Source: Rhizobium sp. 007
GTDB lineage: Bacteria; Pseudomonadota; Alphaproteobacteria; Rhizobiales; Rhizobiaceae
Length of the DNA: 64,000 nucleotides
NCBI RefSeq assembly: GCF_015353075.1
Contig: NZ_CP064187.1
Span: 2,728,001 to 2,792,000 of the forward strand
Direction of reading: 5' to 3'
A model generated the notes under the pieces. It searched no databases. It had not been told where the DNA came from and worked only from the letters and a program-made list of their open reading frames with translations. This document shows positions 8,503-16,213 of the stretch, piece after piece (position 1 is the first letter of the stretch; the number at the start of each line of letters is the position of its first letter). Position numbers and translations under genes: made by a program.

Positions 8503-9780
8503 TCACAATTTTTCGGCCTCGAATCCTGGATAGACGAATGCGCCTTCAATGGTCCTGCAATCGCTTTCAGATACTCCCGCTAATCGGGCAATATCGTACC
8601 ATGTCGTCCGAACGATTTTTGTCATGTCTTTTACAATCTTAACGGCCTCCTCCTTATCTAAGAGGAAACGATGGCACTGAGAGAGAAAATTGCTTGCGCG
8701 AGCTATCCTACCTTGATCTCCACAAATGAGCGCCAAGTCTCTTTGTTCAACACTTATTGGCGTCGAGGGAGTCAGGTCATAGGCGGGCGACAACTTCCAG
8801 CTCCGGTTCTTTGCAATAGCTGCGTGATTTCGGGGATGGTCGTCGGTGTTCGAGATAAGTGCATTGAAGCACATGCGTTTGAATAACTCTTGTGCCTGAC
8901 GTTGCGGTTCTGCGCACACACGACGTAATTCTTCCGCAAGTAAAATGTATGACCATAGATCACGAGAACGGTGGCTGTCCTCGGCACGGAGCAACGTCAA
9001 TCCGCTCACCATCCTCGTTCTGTAATAGCCGTCTTCGGATTTTTCTCGATCAAACCGTTTCACCAAAAGGACATCCCGCCCGGCGACTGACGTAATGCGA
9101 CTATCAGCCGTCACCAGACCGCATTCACGGCCGAGTCGTAGCATCGCATGCTCCACTCGCGCTTGATTCCAACGATCATCGGTACGGTTAAATTTGGCGA
9201 GCCATAGGCCGCTCTCGTCTTCTACGACTGCTTTCGGTCGTGCACCGCCCATGGACGTGCCGAGCAATAGGATTTTCTCGATCTGCTCTCGTTCGGCAGC
9301 TTCGTCGACATCCTCGTCGCGCACTATTGCGTCCGCGATTTCTTGTAGTCGTGCAAGGTCAATGGTCTTATTGAAATGGCGCCTCGGAGCAGGTGGCTCG
9401 ACATTCAATCCGAAACCTAATGCGCCCGCGCGGTCGTCAGGGGAATGGAGTAGATAGTCCAGTTCGCCCAGAGGCGCTTTGCCAACGTATTTCTCGATCA
9501 GTCTACGCCCCCAGTGGTCTGGTCCTGCGTCGCGTAATGAACCAAACATACCACCCATTGCCGCTGTTTCATAAGTTCGAGCGGCAATTTGTAGTTCAGC
9601 AGGGTCAATCTCAACGGCTTCCGGGTTTTCCCGATAGCTCCGACCGTAGACAAACTGCCCCACGTTTGTGCCTCGCCGATCCTGTTTTAGCGAAAAGCGG
9701 CCAGCGGTTACCGGCTTGGTCTTTTCTGGAAGGGTTATATAAACAAAGCAATCCGAAGGACCGTCTTTAGAAATTGTCAT
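8503..9780 (-). CDS. hipA: HipA-type serine/threonine kinase toxin
   Basis: The ATG at 9780 gives 425 residues, close to the usual HipA length; the longer frame to 10044 would run through hipB. HipA toxins phosphorylate translation factors (glutamyl-tRNA synthetase in E. coli) and induce dormancy. Visible signatures are the G-G-A-R-P-K ATP-binding loop (178-183), the kinase segment N-T-D-D-H-P-R-N-H (311-319) and S-P-A-Y-D-L-T-P (331-338), all conserved in active HipA. It overlaps the antitoxin gene by 14 bases in another frame, implying translational coupling. Its 3' end lies at the edge of the IS/RND scar but the frame appears complete. Confidence 0.88.
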   Translation of the reverse strand: MTISKDGPSDCFVYITLPEKTKPVTAGRFSLKQDRRGTNVGQFVYGRSYRENPEAVEIDPAELQIAARTYETAAMGGMFGSLRDAGPDHWGRRLIEKYVGKAPLGELDYLLHSPDDRAGALGFGLNVEPPAPRRHFNKTIDLARLQEIADAIVRDEDVDEAAEREQIEKILLLGTSMGGARPKAVVEDESGLWLAKFNRTDDRWNQARVEHAMLRLGRECGLVTADSRITSVAGRDVLLVKRFDREKSEDGYYRTRMVSGLTLLRAEDSHRSRDLWSYILLAEELRRVCAEPQRQAQELFKRMCFNALISNTDDHPRNHAAIAKNRSWKLSPAYDLTPSTPISVEQRDLALICGDQGRIARASNFLSQCHRFLLDKEEAVKIVKDMTKIVRTTWYDIARLAGVSESDCRTIEGAFVYPGFEAEKL

Positions 9781-10108
9781 CCAATGTTCTTTCCTGTCGT
9801 GCCCGCTGAGGTGTCCGTGCCCTTTCGAGAGCTTTCCCTTCCTGATCTGTTTCGGGATCGGCAACTTGCGTGAGTTGTTCCGTAAGGCCATATGCCCAAA
9901 GCAGCGCGATATATACGGCAATGCTGGTTGAAGGCTTACCCTTCTCGGCGTCTGAAACCACGCGCCTGACGACACCGATCTTTTCAGCGACCTCCTGAAG
10001 CGTAAGATTTCTACGAAGGCGAGCTGTCTTGAGGTTTGCCCCAAGGACGTTCAGTGAGCGCTCTACAGCGTAAGGGGGCGCCAAAAGTAATGCGCTTTTT
10101 GCCACCAT
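9767..10108 (-). CDS. hipB: HipB-like XRE-family antitoxin
   Basis: The ATG at 10108 follows AAGG at good spacing; an in-frame upstream start at 10165 lies inside the repeat-rich promoter region and is less likely. The 113-residue product has a helix-turn-helix core (L-G-A-N-L-K-T-A-R-L-R-R-N-L-T-L-Q-E-V-A) followed by V-V-S-D-A-E-K-G-K-P-S-T, typical of XRE/HipB repressors, and a charged C-terminal tail. It should neutralise HipA and repress the operon through the palindromic sites just upstream. Confidence 0.85.
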   Translation of the reverse strand: MVAKSALLLAPPYAVERSLNVLGANLKTARLRRNLTLQEVAEKIGVVRRVVSDAEKGKPSTSIAVYIALLWAYGLTEQLTQVADPETDQEGKALERARTPQRARQERTLDDNF

Positions 10109-10110
10109 GA

Positions 10111-10234
10111 TACCTTGAAAGCTCCTTATCTGTCGTAAAGTAACCTCAAGAGAACATTGCAGCATGTACTCAATTTGTCAACCCGATGTCACCTCAAGGT
10201 GTCATAAATTGAGATAGCGAGCCTTCAAGGTAAC
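10111..10234. promoter_or_regulatory. HipB operator candidates: repeated TCAAGGTnnC elements
   Basis: Four related elements lie upstream of hipB. The best is a palindrome at 10187-10204 (TG-CACCT-AGGTG-CA arms). An inverted pair GTAACCTCAAG (10140-10150) and TTCAAGGTAAC (10224-10234) flanks it, and TACCTTGAAA (10111-10120) lies next to the hipB start. Multiple spaced palindromes are typical of HipB autorepression, where HipB dimers bridge sites. Confidence 0.6.
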
Positions 10235-10388
10235 ATTCTTCGATCAGTACATCGAACAACGGAAGAAGGAGCGGTCCTTGTGGTAATGCCGGAGTTTAAC
10301 GGCAGTCGCGGCACCGGTTTTATAGCGCTCGCGTGTTCGAGCCCTTACGGATTGCGTATGATCGGTGGTCGCCTTTGACGCAGTTATC

Positions 10389-10580
10389 CTACTTCTTCCG
10401 GGAGATGTGTTCTGGCTTTCCTTTGGTCTTGGTCGCGGCAAACTCCTCGAGCTGTTTCTCGCTCATGGATTCAACCATCTGCTTGGAGGCCCCCTTAAGC
10501 TCGCTTTTCGGTATTCCGCCTCGCTTTGCGGAGAGGGCTGCTCCAGCCGCCTTCTGCTGTGCTTTGGATTTTGCTGGCAT
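10389..10580 (-). CDS. Small basic DUF3008-family protein
   Basis: A 63-residue lysine-rich protein (start M-P-A-K-S-K-A-Q-Q-K-A-A-G) with a GGAGG-like site a few bases before the ATG. The pattern K-S-E-L-K-G-A-S and M-S-E-K-Q-L-E-E-F-A, ending in G-K-P-E-H, is that of the DUF3008 family, widespread in Rhizobiales and without known function. It appears monocistronic, with no signal peptide or membrane segment. Confidence 0.8.
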   Translation of the reverse strand: MPAKSKAQQKAAGAALSAKRGGIPKSELKGASKQMVESMSEKQLEEFAATKTKGKPEHISRKK

Positions 10581-10694
10581 GTCGGTTCCTCCTTTCCACG
10601 CTCAACTCCCGCCGGGAAGCTTGGTTCCTGAGCCAGTGCCAAGTAGAACCAGACGGAGCTTACCGATGCCGGCTTGGTTGCTCGCGGGAGCTTT

Positions 10695-11714
10695 TTATGG
10701 ACGTTCCGGCTGGCCACTTTGGGCGGCGGCGAGAATGGCGTCGATGAGGAGGTGAACCTGCAGTGCCTCGCGCCCGTTGACGCGCGGCTCGCGTCCATCC
10801 TCAATGGCATCGAGAAAATCGGCAAGCACGGAGCGATGATGGTCGTGCGGGAAGGCCATAGGATCGGCGCCGGCACCGCCGGCTGCTTCGTCTTCGATTG
10901 AGATTTCGGTTCCATCGTGGAAGGAAGCGGCAAGACGTCGCCCGTCAAGGCGGGCCATGCCGCGCGTGCCGATGACGTCGATCTCGTCCGGATAACCGGG
11001 GTAGGCACAGGTGGTAGCGCTTACCGTGCCTATTGCTCCGCTTGCGAAGCGAATGGCAGCCATCGCCAGATCTTCCGTCTCCATGCGGTGCACCTTGCTG
11101 GTTGTCGTATAGGCTCTGACCTCCTCCGGAAGGCCGGCGAGCGAAACCAGAAGGTCAAGTGTGTGGATGGCCTGGGTGAGAAGCACGCCGCCGCCATCGC
11201 GAGCCCGCGTGCCGCGTCCCGGCTGGTCATAATAGCTTTGCGGCCGCCAGTTGTGGAGACGCGCCGAAGCGCTGACGATCTCGCCGAGGCGTCCGTCATG
11301 GATCAGTGCGGCAAGTGCAATTCTGACCGGACGAAAGCGATGCTGAAGCACGATGCCAAGCTTTATGCCGGCATGCTCCGTCACCTCGACCAGCGCCCTC
11401 GCCCGCTCCTGTGTGATCTCCAGCGGCTTTTCGAGAAGCACATGCTTGTTTGCTTCGGCTGCCCGCCGCACCAGCTTAAGATGCGTATTGGGCGGCGTCA
11501 GGATCATGACCGCGGCTATAGACGGGTCGGCGAATATTGTCTCGGCGTCCTCGCAAGTCGCAAAACCGTAAGTTCCTGAAAATGCTTGCCGCCTCGCAGG
11601 CGTCGGGCTGAAGGCGGCAGCGACCTCCACCCTATCTTGAAGATCGAGCAGCCCTTTGGCATGCGGCGCTGCTGCCATGCCGAGACCGATCAGCCCGATG
11701 CGCAATTTTGCCAT
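10695..11714 (-). CDS. Gfo/Idh/MocA-family NAD(P)-dependent oxidoreductase
   Basis: The 339-residue protein opens with a Rossmann fold (G-L-I-G-L-G at 7-12) and has the family catalytic E-K-P at 95-97. Members oxidise or reduce sugars, sugar acids or inositols. The substrate cannot be inferred directly. It is divergent from the TRAP transport operon starting at 12252, so it may act on the sugar or sugar acid imported by that system. The start is supported by GGAGAG upstream of the ATG. Confidence 0.85.
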   Translation of the reverse strand: MAKLRIGLIGLGMAAAPHAKGLLDLQDRVEVAAAFSPTPARRQAFSGTYGFATCEDAETIFADPSIAAVMILTPPNTHLKLVRRAAEANKHVLLEKPLEITQERARALVEVTEHAGIKLGIVLQHRFRPVRIALAALIHDGRLGEIVSASARLHNWRPQSYYDQPGRGTRARDGGGVLLTQAIHTLDLLVSLAGLPEEVRAYTTTSKVHRMETEDLAMAAIRFASGAIGTVSATTCAYPGYPDEIDVIGTRGMARLDGRRLAASFHDGTEISIEDEAAGGAGADPMAFPHDHHRSVLADFLDAIEDGREPRVNGREALQVHLLIDAILAAAQSGQPERP

Positions 11715-12251
11715 CTCAGTCTCTCCGTCAACCCGTCAGTCGGTCGATACAGGAATGCCCGCATTCACCTGCTTGTCAATGTCTTCGATATGGCCGCGTC
11801 TCCAACTTCCTCTGCCTGTTTTCTCCCGCGCACTGACGTTGAGAAACCGCCGCGGCGGCGCAAAAAATTCATCATACAAGTGCGTAGGTTTTGTATGTTG
11901 ACATTACACCTTGCTGGTTCTAGCCATAATGGGCCGGTTGGAGGAGCGGCAAGAATGAGGGGGCTGATCGATCCAAATCTTCTGTATCCAGGAGAAAAGC
12001 GCACGCGCCTCTATTCGGAGGTAAGCAGCGCGCGCCATCGTGAGCCTAATGGGCACCGAGATGTGTCGGTTGCCCTCGATGAACCCTTTTCTAATTCCGC
12101 GGAGCTTCTCAATCGTGCCGGACCACCAGCGTCCGGTCGCGAAAGAGCGCCGGAAGGAGGACGAAAGCTTGCGAGGGCCCGTTTTTTGGCTCGCAAAGAA
12201 GGCGTTACCTGATCTGAAAAATTAAATCGTCATGCAAAACGGGAGGAGAGC
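11715..12251. other. Intergenic control region between oxidoreductase and TRAP operon
   Basis: This 537-base gap holds the divergent control region. CATACAA (11873-11879) and TTGTATG (11891-11897) form an inverted repeat, immediately followed by TTGACA (11898-11903) and, 17 bases on, TAGCCATAAT. A short open frame from about 11955 (beginning M-R-G-L-I-D-P-N-L-L-Y-P-G-E-K-R) has no recognised homology and is not called as a gene. Confidence 0.5.
11873..11897. promoter_or_regulatory. Candidate operator for the FadR/GntR-type TRAP regulator
   Basis: The 7-bp inverted repeat CATACAA-N11-TTGTATG overlaps the expected upstream edge of the TRAP promoter (TTGACA starts at 11898). FCD-type GntR regulators usually bind short TTGTAT-type dyads, and such a regulator (15248) is encoded at the end of this operon. 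The 11-base spacing is wider than most FadR sites, so binding is inference. Confidence 0.4.
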
Positions 12252-13229
12252 ATGAAAAACTTAGTTAAACTGGCGGCGGGTCTTATGGTTGCCGCCTCGT
12301 TCATGAGCAGCGCGGCCAGCGCTCAAACGGTGCTGAAATCGTCCGATACTCATCCGGACGGCTATCCGACCGTCGAGGGCGTCAAATATTTCGGCGAGCT
12401 GGTGAAAGAGCGCACGCAGGGCCGCTATTCGGTCGAAGTTTATCATTCCGCCCAACTCGGCGAGGAGAAGGACACGATCGAGCAGGTGCGTTCGGGCGTG
12501 ATCGAGCTGAACCGCATCTCGATGGCGCCGTTCAACGGGACGGTGAAGGAAACCATCGTTCCGGCGCTGCCCTATGTCTTCCGTTCGGAAGAGCACATGC
12601 ACAAGGTCATGGACGGCGCGATCGGCGACCAGATCAAGAAGGCGTTCGAACCGGCCGGCCTCGTGGTGCTGGCATATTATGACGCCGGGGCGCGGTCGTT
12701 CTATAACAAGACGAAGCCGATCAGCACGGTTGCCGACATGAAAGGCCTGAAGTTCCGCGTAATCCAGTCCGACATCTTCGTTGACATGGTGGCGGCCCTC
12801 GGCGCCAACGCCACGCCTATGCCCTATGGCGAAGTGTACTCGGCGATCGAAACGGGCGTCATCGATGGCGCGGAAAACAACTTCCCGAGCTACGACACCG
12901 CCAAGCACGCAGAAGTGGCGAAGAACTACTCGCTCGACGAGCACACGATCCTGCCGGAGGTGTTCGTCATGAACAAGGTCGCGTTCGACAAGCTGACGCC
13001 GGAGGATCAGGAGATCTTCAAGCAGGCGGCCAAGGACAGCGTCGCCAAGCAGCGCGAGCTTTGGGCAGCCAAAGTCTCTGAATCGCGCGCCAATGTCGAA
13101 AAGCTCGGCGCGCAGATCACCACGCCGGACAAGCAGGGCTTCATCGACGCCATGGCCCCGGTTTACGAGAAGCACGTCACCGACGACGTGCTGAAGAAGA
13201 TGGTCGAGGATGTAAAGGCGGTGCAGTAG
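12252..13229 (+). CDS. dctP: TRAP transporter substrate-binding protein, DctP family
   Basis: The 325-residue protein has a clear signal peptide (M-K-N-L-V-K-L-A-A-G, cleavage after A-S-A near residue 24) and a periplasmic TRAP binding-protein fold. The start of the mature part, L-K-S-S-D-T-H-P-D-G-Y-P-T, resembles binding proteins for uronates such as glucuronate or galacturonate. The K-F-R-V-I-Q region carries the arginine that usually binds the substrate carboxylate. It is the first gene of a dctPQM set; the hairpin after it may raise its expression over the membrane genes. Uronate specificity is inference. Confidence 0.9.
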   Translation: MKNLVKLAAGLMVAASFMSSAASAQTVLKSSDTHPDGYPTVEGVKYFGELVKERTQGRYSVEVYHSAQLGEEKDTIEQVRSGVIELNRISMAPFNGTVKETIVPALPYVFRSEEHMHKVMDGAIGDQIKKAFEPAGLVVLAYYDAGARSFYNKTKPISTVADMKGLKFRVIQSDIFVDMVAALGANATPMPYGEVYSAIETGVIDGAENNFPSYDTAKHAEVAKNYSLDEHTILPEVFVMNKVAFDKLTPEDQEIFKQAAKDSVAKQRELWAAKVSESRANVEKLGAQITTPDKQGFIDAMAPVYEKHVTDDVLKKMVEDVKAVQ

Positions 13230-13267
13230 CCGCACCTTGCCTTTTTTGCGGGAAGGCGACGTAAGCT

Positions 13268-13297
13268 ACCGGGGTGGGCGGTCATCTCCGCCCCGGT
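13268..13297 (+). promoter_or_regulatory. Hairpin in the dctP-dctQ gap
   Basis: GGGCGG pairs with CCGCCC around a TCATCT loop, extended by outer ACCG/CGGT pairs, in the 145-base gap after dctP. No T-tract follows. Such hairpins commonly stabilise the binding-protein mRNA or reduce read-through so that DctP exceeds DctQM. Confidence 0.5.
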
Positions 13298-13374
13298 TCA
13301 TCTGCCGTTTCGCGCATATCTTCATCGATCCTCCCGATAAGGGAGAGTGAACGCCCAATTCGACGAGGTCCTTT

Positions 13375-13953
13375 ATGTCGAATAGCCTGACACCCGCCGT
13401 CAACTTCCTGGCGCGCCTGAGCAACGCCGCCCTGTGGCTCGCCGGCGCCGGCCTGGTGCTGATGACGGCCTTCGTCGCCTGGCAGGTATTTTGCCGCTAC
13501 GTGCTGAACGACTCGCCGAGTTGGACGGAGCCGGGCTCCGTCATGCTGATGAGTTGGTTCATCTTCCTCGGCGCTGCCGTCGGCATCCGGGAGAACAACC
13601 ATCTTGGTTTCGACGTGCTGCTCTACGTGCTGCCGAAATCCGGCAAGCGCGTCCTGCGCATGATCTCGGACGTGGTCATTCTCGCCTTCGGTGCCGGCAT
13701 GATCTGGTACGGCGGTGCGCTCATGAACCTGACCTGGAACACCACCTTGCCGTCGTTGGGAATTTCGGGCGCGTTCGACTATCTGCCGCTCGCCGGCGGC
13801 GGCGTGCTTGCCGTGATCTTCTCGCTGGAGCGCATCGTGCTCCGCCTCGCCGGCGAACCGATCGACGATGCGCTGGATGAGGTTTTGCCGGCCGAGATCG
13901 CCGTCGAGATCGAAAACGTCAATGCCGACCCGAACGTCAAATTGAAAGTATAG
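13375..13953 (+). CDS. dctQ: TRAP transporter small membrane subunit, DctQ
   Basis: The 192-residue protein has four hydrophobic segments and the DctQ hallmarks: W-Q-V-F-C-R-Y-V-L-N in the first part and F-I-F-L-G-A-A-V-G-I-R-E-N-N-H-L-G-F-D in the second. It forms the small membrane domain that joins DctM and docks the DctP substrate complex. Its stop is four bases before the dctM start, so the two are translationally linked. Confidence 0.9.
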   Translation: MSNSLTPAVNFLARLSNAALWLAGAGLVLMTAFVAWQVFCRYVLNDSPSWTEPGSVMLMSWFIFLGAAVGIRENNHLGFDVLLYVLPKSGKRVLRMISDVVILAFGAGMIWYGGALMNLTWNTTLPSLGISGAFDYLPLAGGGVLAVIFSLERIVLRLAGEPIDDALDEVLPAEIAVEIENVNADPNVKLKV

Positions 13954-13957
13954 TGCG

Positions 13958-15238
13958 ATGGAACTCTGGATCCTGTTCGGTGTCTTCACCACTCTGATGC
14001 TGATAGGCACGCCGATCGCCTTCTGCCTCGGCGTCGCCAGCTTCGCCACGGTGGTCTACATGGGCCTGCCGCCGCTGGTCGTCTTCCAGCGGCTCAATTC
14101 CGGCATGAGCGTGTTTTCGCTGCTCGCCATCCCCTTCTTCATCTACGCCGGCGACCTGATGGTGCGCGGTGGCATCGCGAGCCGCATCGTCTCCTTCGCC
14201 GCTTCCCTCGTCGGCCACGTGCGCGGCGGCCTCGGCCAGGTCAACATCGTCACTGCGACGCTGTTCGGCGGCATTTCCGGTTCGGCGGTGGCGGAAGCCG
14301 CAGCCGTCGGTGGCCTGATGATCCCGCAGATGAAGCAGCGCGGCTATGGCGCGGACTACGCCGTCAACGTCACCTCGATGGCGGCGCTGATCGCGCTGCT
14401 TCTGCCGCCCTCCCACAACATGATCATCTATTCGATCTCTGCCGGCGGCAAGATATCCATCGCCGACCTGTTCACCGCCGGCATACTGCCAGGCCTTTTG
14501 CTTGCAGTTGCACTCATGGTGACTGCCTACATCGTCGCGCGCTCGCGCGGCTATCCGACGGAGCCGTTCCCCGGCTTTACCATGGTGGCGCATCTGCTCG
14601 CTGTCGCGTTGCCCGGGCTCCTGCTGATCGCCATCATCTTCGGCGGCGTGAGGTCCGGCATCTTCACGGCGACGGAAAGCTCGTGCATCGCTGTGCTCTA
14701 CGCGCTGCTGGTGACCGTCTTCGTCTACCGCCAGATGAGCTGGAAAGACTTCGTCCACGCCACGCAAGGCGCCGTGCGCACGACGGCAATGGTGCTTTTG
14801 ATCATCGGCACCGCCGCCGCTTTCTCCTGGCTGATGGCCTTCCTCAAGGTGCCTGCCTCGCTGGTGGCCTGGATGAAGGCCGTGGCCGACGATCCACTGA
14901 CGGTACTGCTCCTGCTCAATGTTTTGATGCTTGTGCTCGGCACCTTCATGGACATGGGACCGACGATCATCATCTGCACACCGATCTTCCTTCCGGTGGC
15001 GCAGGCCTACGGCGTCGATCCGGTGCATTTCGGCGTGATCATGATCCTGAATTTCGGCATCGGGCTGAACACGCCTCCAGTCGGCGCGGTGCAATTCGTG
15101 GCTTGTGCGGTCGGCAAGATTTCCGTCTGGGAGGCTATGCGTTCTATCTGGCCGTTCTACGGCGCAGGCCTCGTGGTGCTCGGACTGGTCACCTACATCC
15201 CGGCCATTTCGCTGTGGCTGCCGGCTGCGTTCAAGTAG
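13958..15238 (+). CDS. dctM: TRAP transporter large permease subunit, DctM
   Basis: The 426-residue protein has about 12 hydrophobic segments and typical DctM signatures: F-C-L-G-V-A-S near the N-terminus, the glycine-rich G-G-I-S-G-S-A-V-A-E-A region, the proline-rich L-L-P-P-S-H-N loop and N-T-P-P-V-G near the C-terminus. It is the ion-coupled translocation subunit in the inner membrane. A regulator gene starts 9 bases after its stop, consistent with one operon. Confidence 0.92.
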   Translation: MELWILFGVFTTLMLIGTPIAFCLGVASFATVVYMGLPPLVVFQRLNSGMSVFSLLAIPFFIYAGDLMVRGGIASRIVSFAASLVGHVRGGLGQVNIVTATLFGGISGSAVAEAAAVGGLMIPQMKQRGYGADYAVNVTSMAALIALLLPPSHNMIIYSISAGGKISIADLFTAGILPGLLLAVALMVTAYIVARSRGYPTEPFPGFTMVAHLLAVALPGLLLIAIIFGGVRSGIFTATESSCIAVLYALLVTVFVYRQMSWKDFVHATQGAVRTTAMVLLIIGTAAAFSWLMAFLKVPASLVAWMKAVADDPLTVLLLLNVLMLVLGTFMDMGPTIIICTPIFLPVAQAYGVDPVHFGVIMILNFGIGLNTPPVGAVQFVACAVGKISVWEAMRSIWPFYGAGLVVLGLVTYIPAISLWLPAAFK

Positions 15239-15247
15239 GAGAGCGAC

Positions 15248-16021
15248 ATGGCGGCCGATGCAGTCGTTGATTTGAGGATCGAGCGAAGGCCGAAACTCTC
15301 TGAAAGCGTGGTTTCGGCCATCCGCGCGCAGGTCTTGTCTGGGGAATATGCGCCCGGCCAGAAGCTGCCGACGGAGAGCCGGATGGGCGAGCTCTTCGGC
15401 GTCAGCCGCACCGTTGTCCGCGAGGCGATTGCGACCCTCGCCGCCGATGGACTCGTCGAGGCGCGGCAAGGCGCCGGCGTCTTCGTCAAGGACCACCCGA
15501 CGCTTGCCTTCGGTTCGATCACCCTCGACGTCGGTAACAAGATCTCCCATGCGCTTAACGTGATCGAGGTGCGCATGGGGCTCGAGATCGAAAGTGCGGG
15601 GCTTGCTGCGCTCCGGCGCAATGCCGCCCAGGAGGCACAGATCCACGAAGCTTTCTTCGAATTCGACCGGCTGCTTGAGCGTGGCGAGGCAACGGGCAAG
15701 AGCGACTTTGCTTTCCATCGCGCAATTGCGGCTGCCACGAACAACTCCTATTATGTCGAGGTTCTCGATGCACTCGGCATGCGGGCAATCCCCTGCGACG
15801 TCGCTTCGCCCTGGGGTACCGACAGCATGCTATCCCGCAACTACCAGGAAGGTCTGCAGCGCGAGCATCTGGCAATCCTGAAGGCGATTTCCGCAAGCGA
15901 CCCGGAAGCCGCCCGCGCCGCCATGCGCGCCCACCTGACCGCCAGCCAGGAACGCTATCGCGACCTGTTGAGCGGCCAGCAGGCAAAATGGATTTCAGGA
16001 ACGGCCAAGCGCAAGGGCTGA
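15248..16021 (+). CDS. FadR-subfamily GntR transcriptional regulator
   Basis: The 257-residue protein has an N-terminal winged helix (L-S-G-E-Y-A-P-G-Q-K-L-P-T-E followed by F-G-V-S-R-T-V-V-R-E-A-I) and an FCD ligand domain. Histidine and aspartate residues in the FCD region (for example F-A-F-H-R near 157-161) would bind a metal and a carboxylate ligand. It lies just behind dctM after an AGGAG site. As the last gene of the TRAP operon it most likely senses the imported carboxylate and controls the operon. Confidence 0.88.
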   Translation: MAADAVVDLRIERRPKLSESVVSAIRAQVLSGEYAPGQKLPTESRMGELFGVSRTVVREAIATLAADGLVEARQGAGVFVKDHPTLAFGSITLDVGNKISHALNVIEVRMGLEIESAGLAALRRNAAQEAQIHEAFFEFDRLLERGEATGKSDFAFHRAIAAATNNSYYVEVLDALGMRAIPCDVASPWGTDSMLSRNYQEGLQREHLAILKAISASDPEAARAAMRAHLTASQERYRDLLSGQQAKWISGTAKRKG

Positions 16022-16213
16022 TATCCTTTTCTTCCAACCCGAAGGTAGCCTGTGTTGGCAGAGCCCGCTCACACGCAGCTTCAAAAAACTGGCGTCTGTT
16101 TCAAAAGGGCCATGCAGATCGCATCGACGGCTGAAACCTTGTGCGCACTCAACTGTGAATGGCTGAAATCGCGACCATGCTGTAATCTTCAGCCGGAATA
16201 ACGAGGACTCAAC

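Noticed and set aside
11955..12212. Open frame before dctP starting M-R-G-L-I-D-P-N
   Set aside because: Only the first codons look protein-like; no ribosome site or known domain, and it lies in the promoter/leader region.
12261..13235. 324-codon minus-strand frame opposite dctP
   Set aside because: Antisense shadow; the plus-strand protein has a signal peptide and a clear family.
13937..15718. 593-codon minus-strand frame opposite dctM and the GntR gene
   Set aside because: His/Asp/Arg-rich shadow translation typical of antisense to GC-rich membrane genes.
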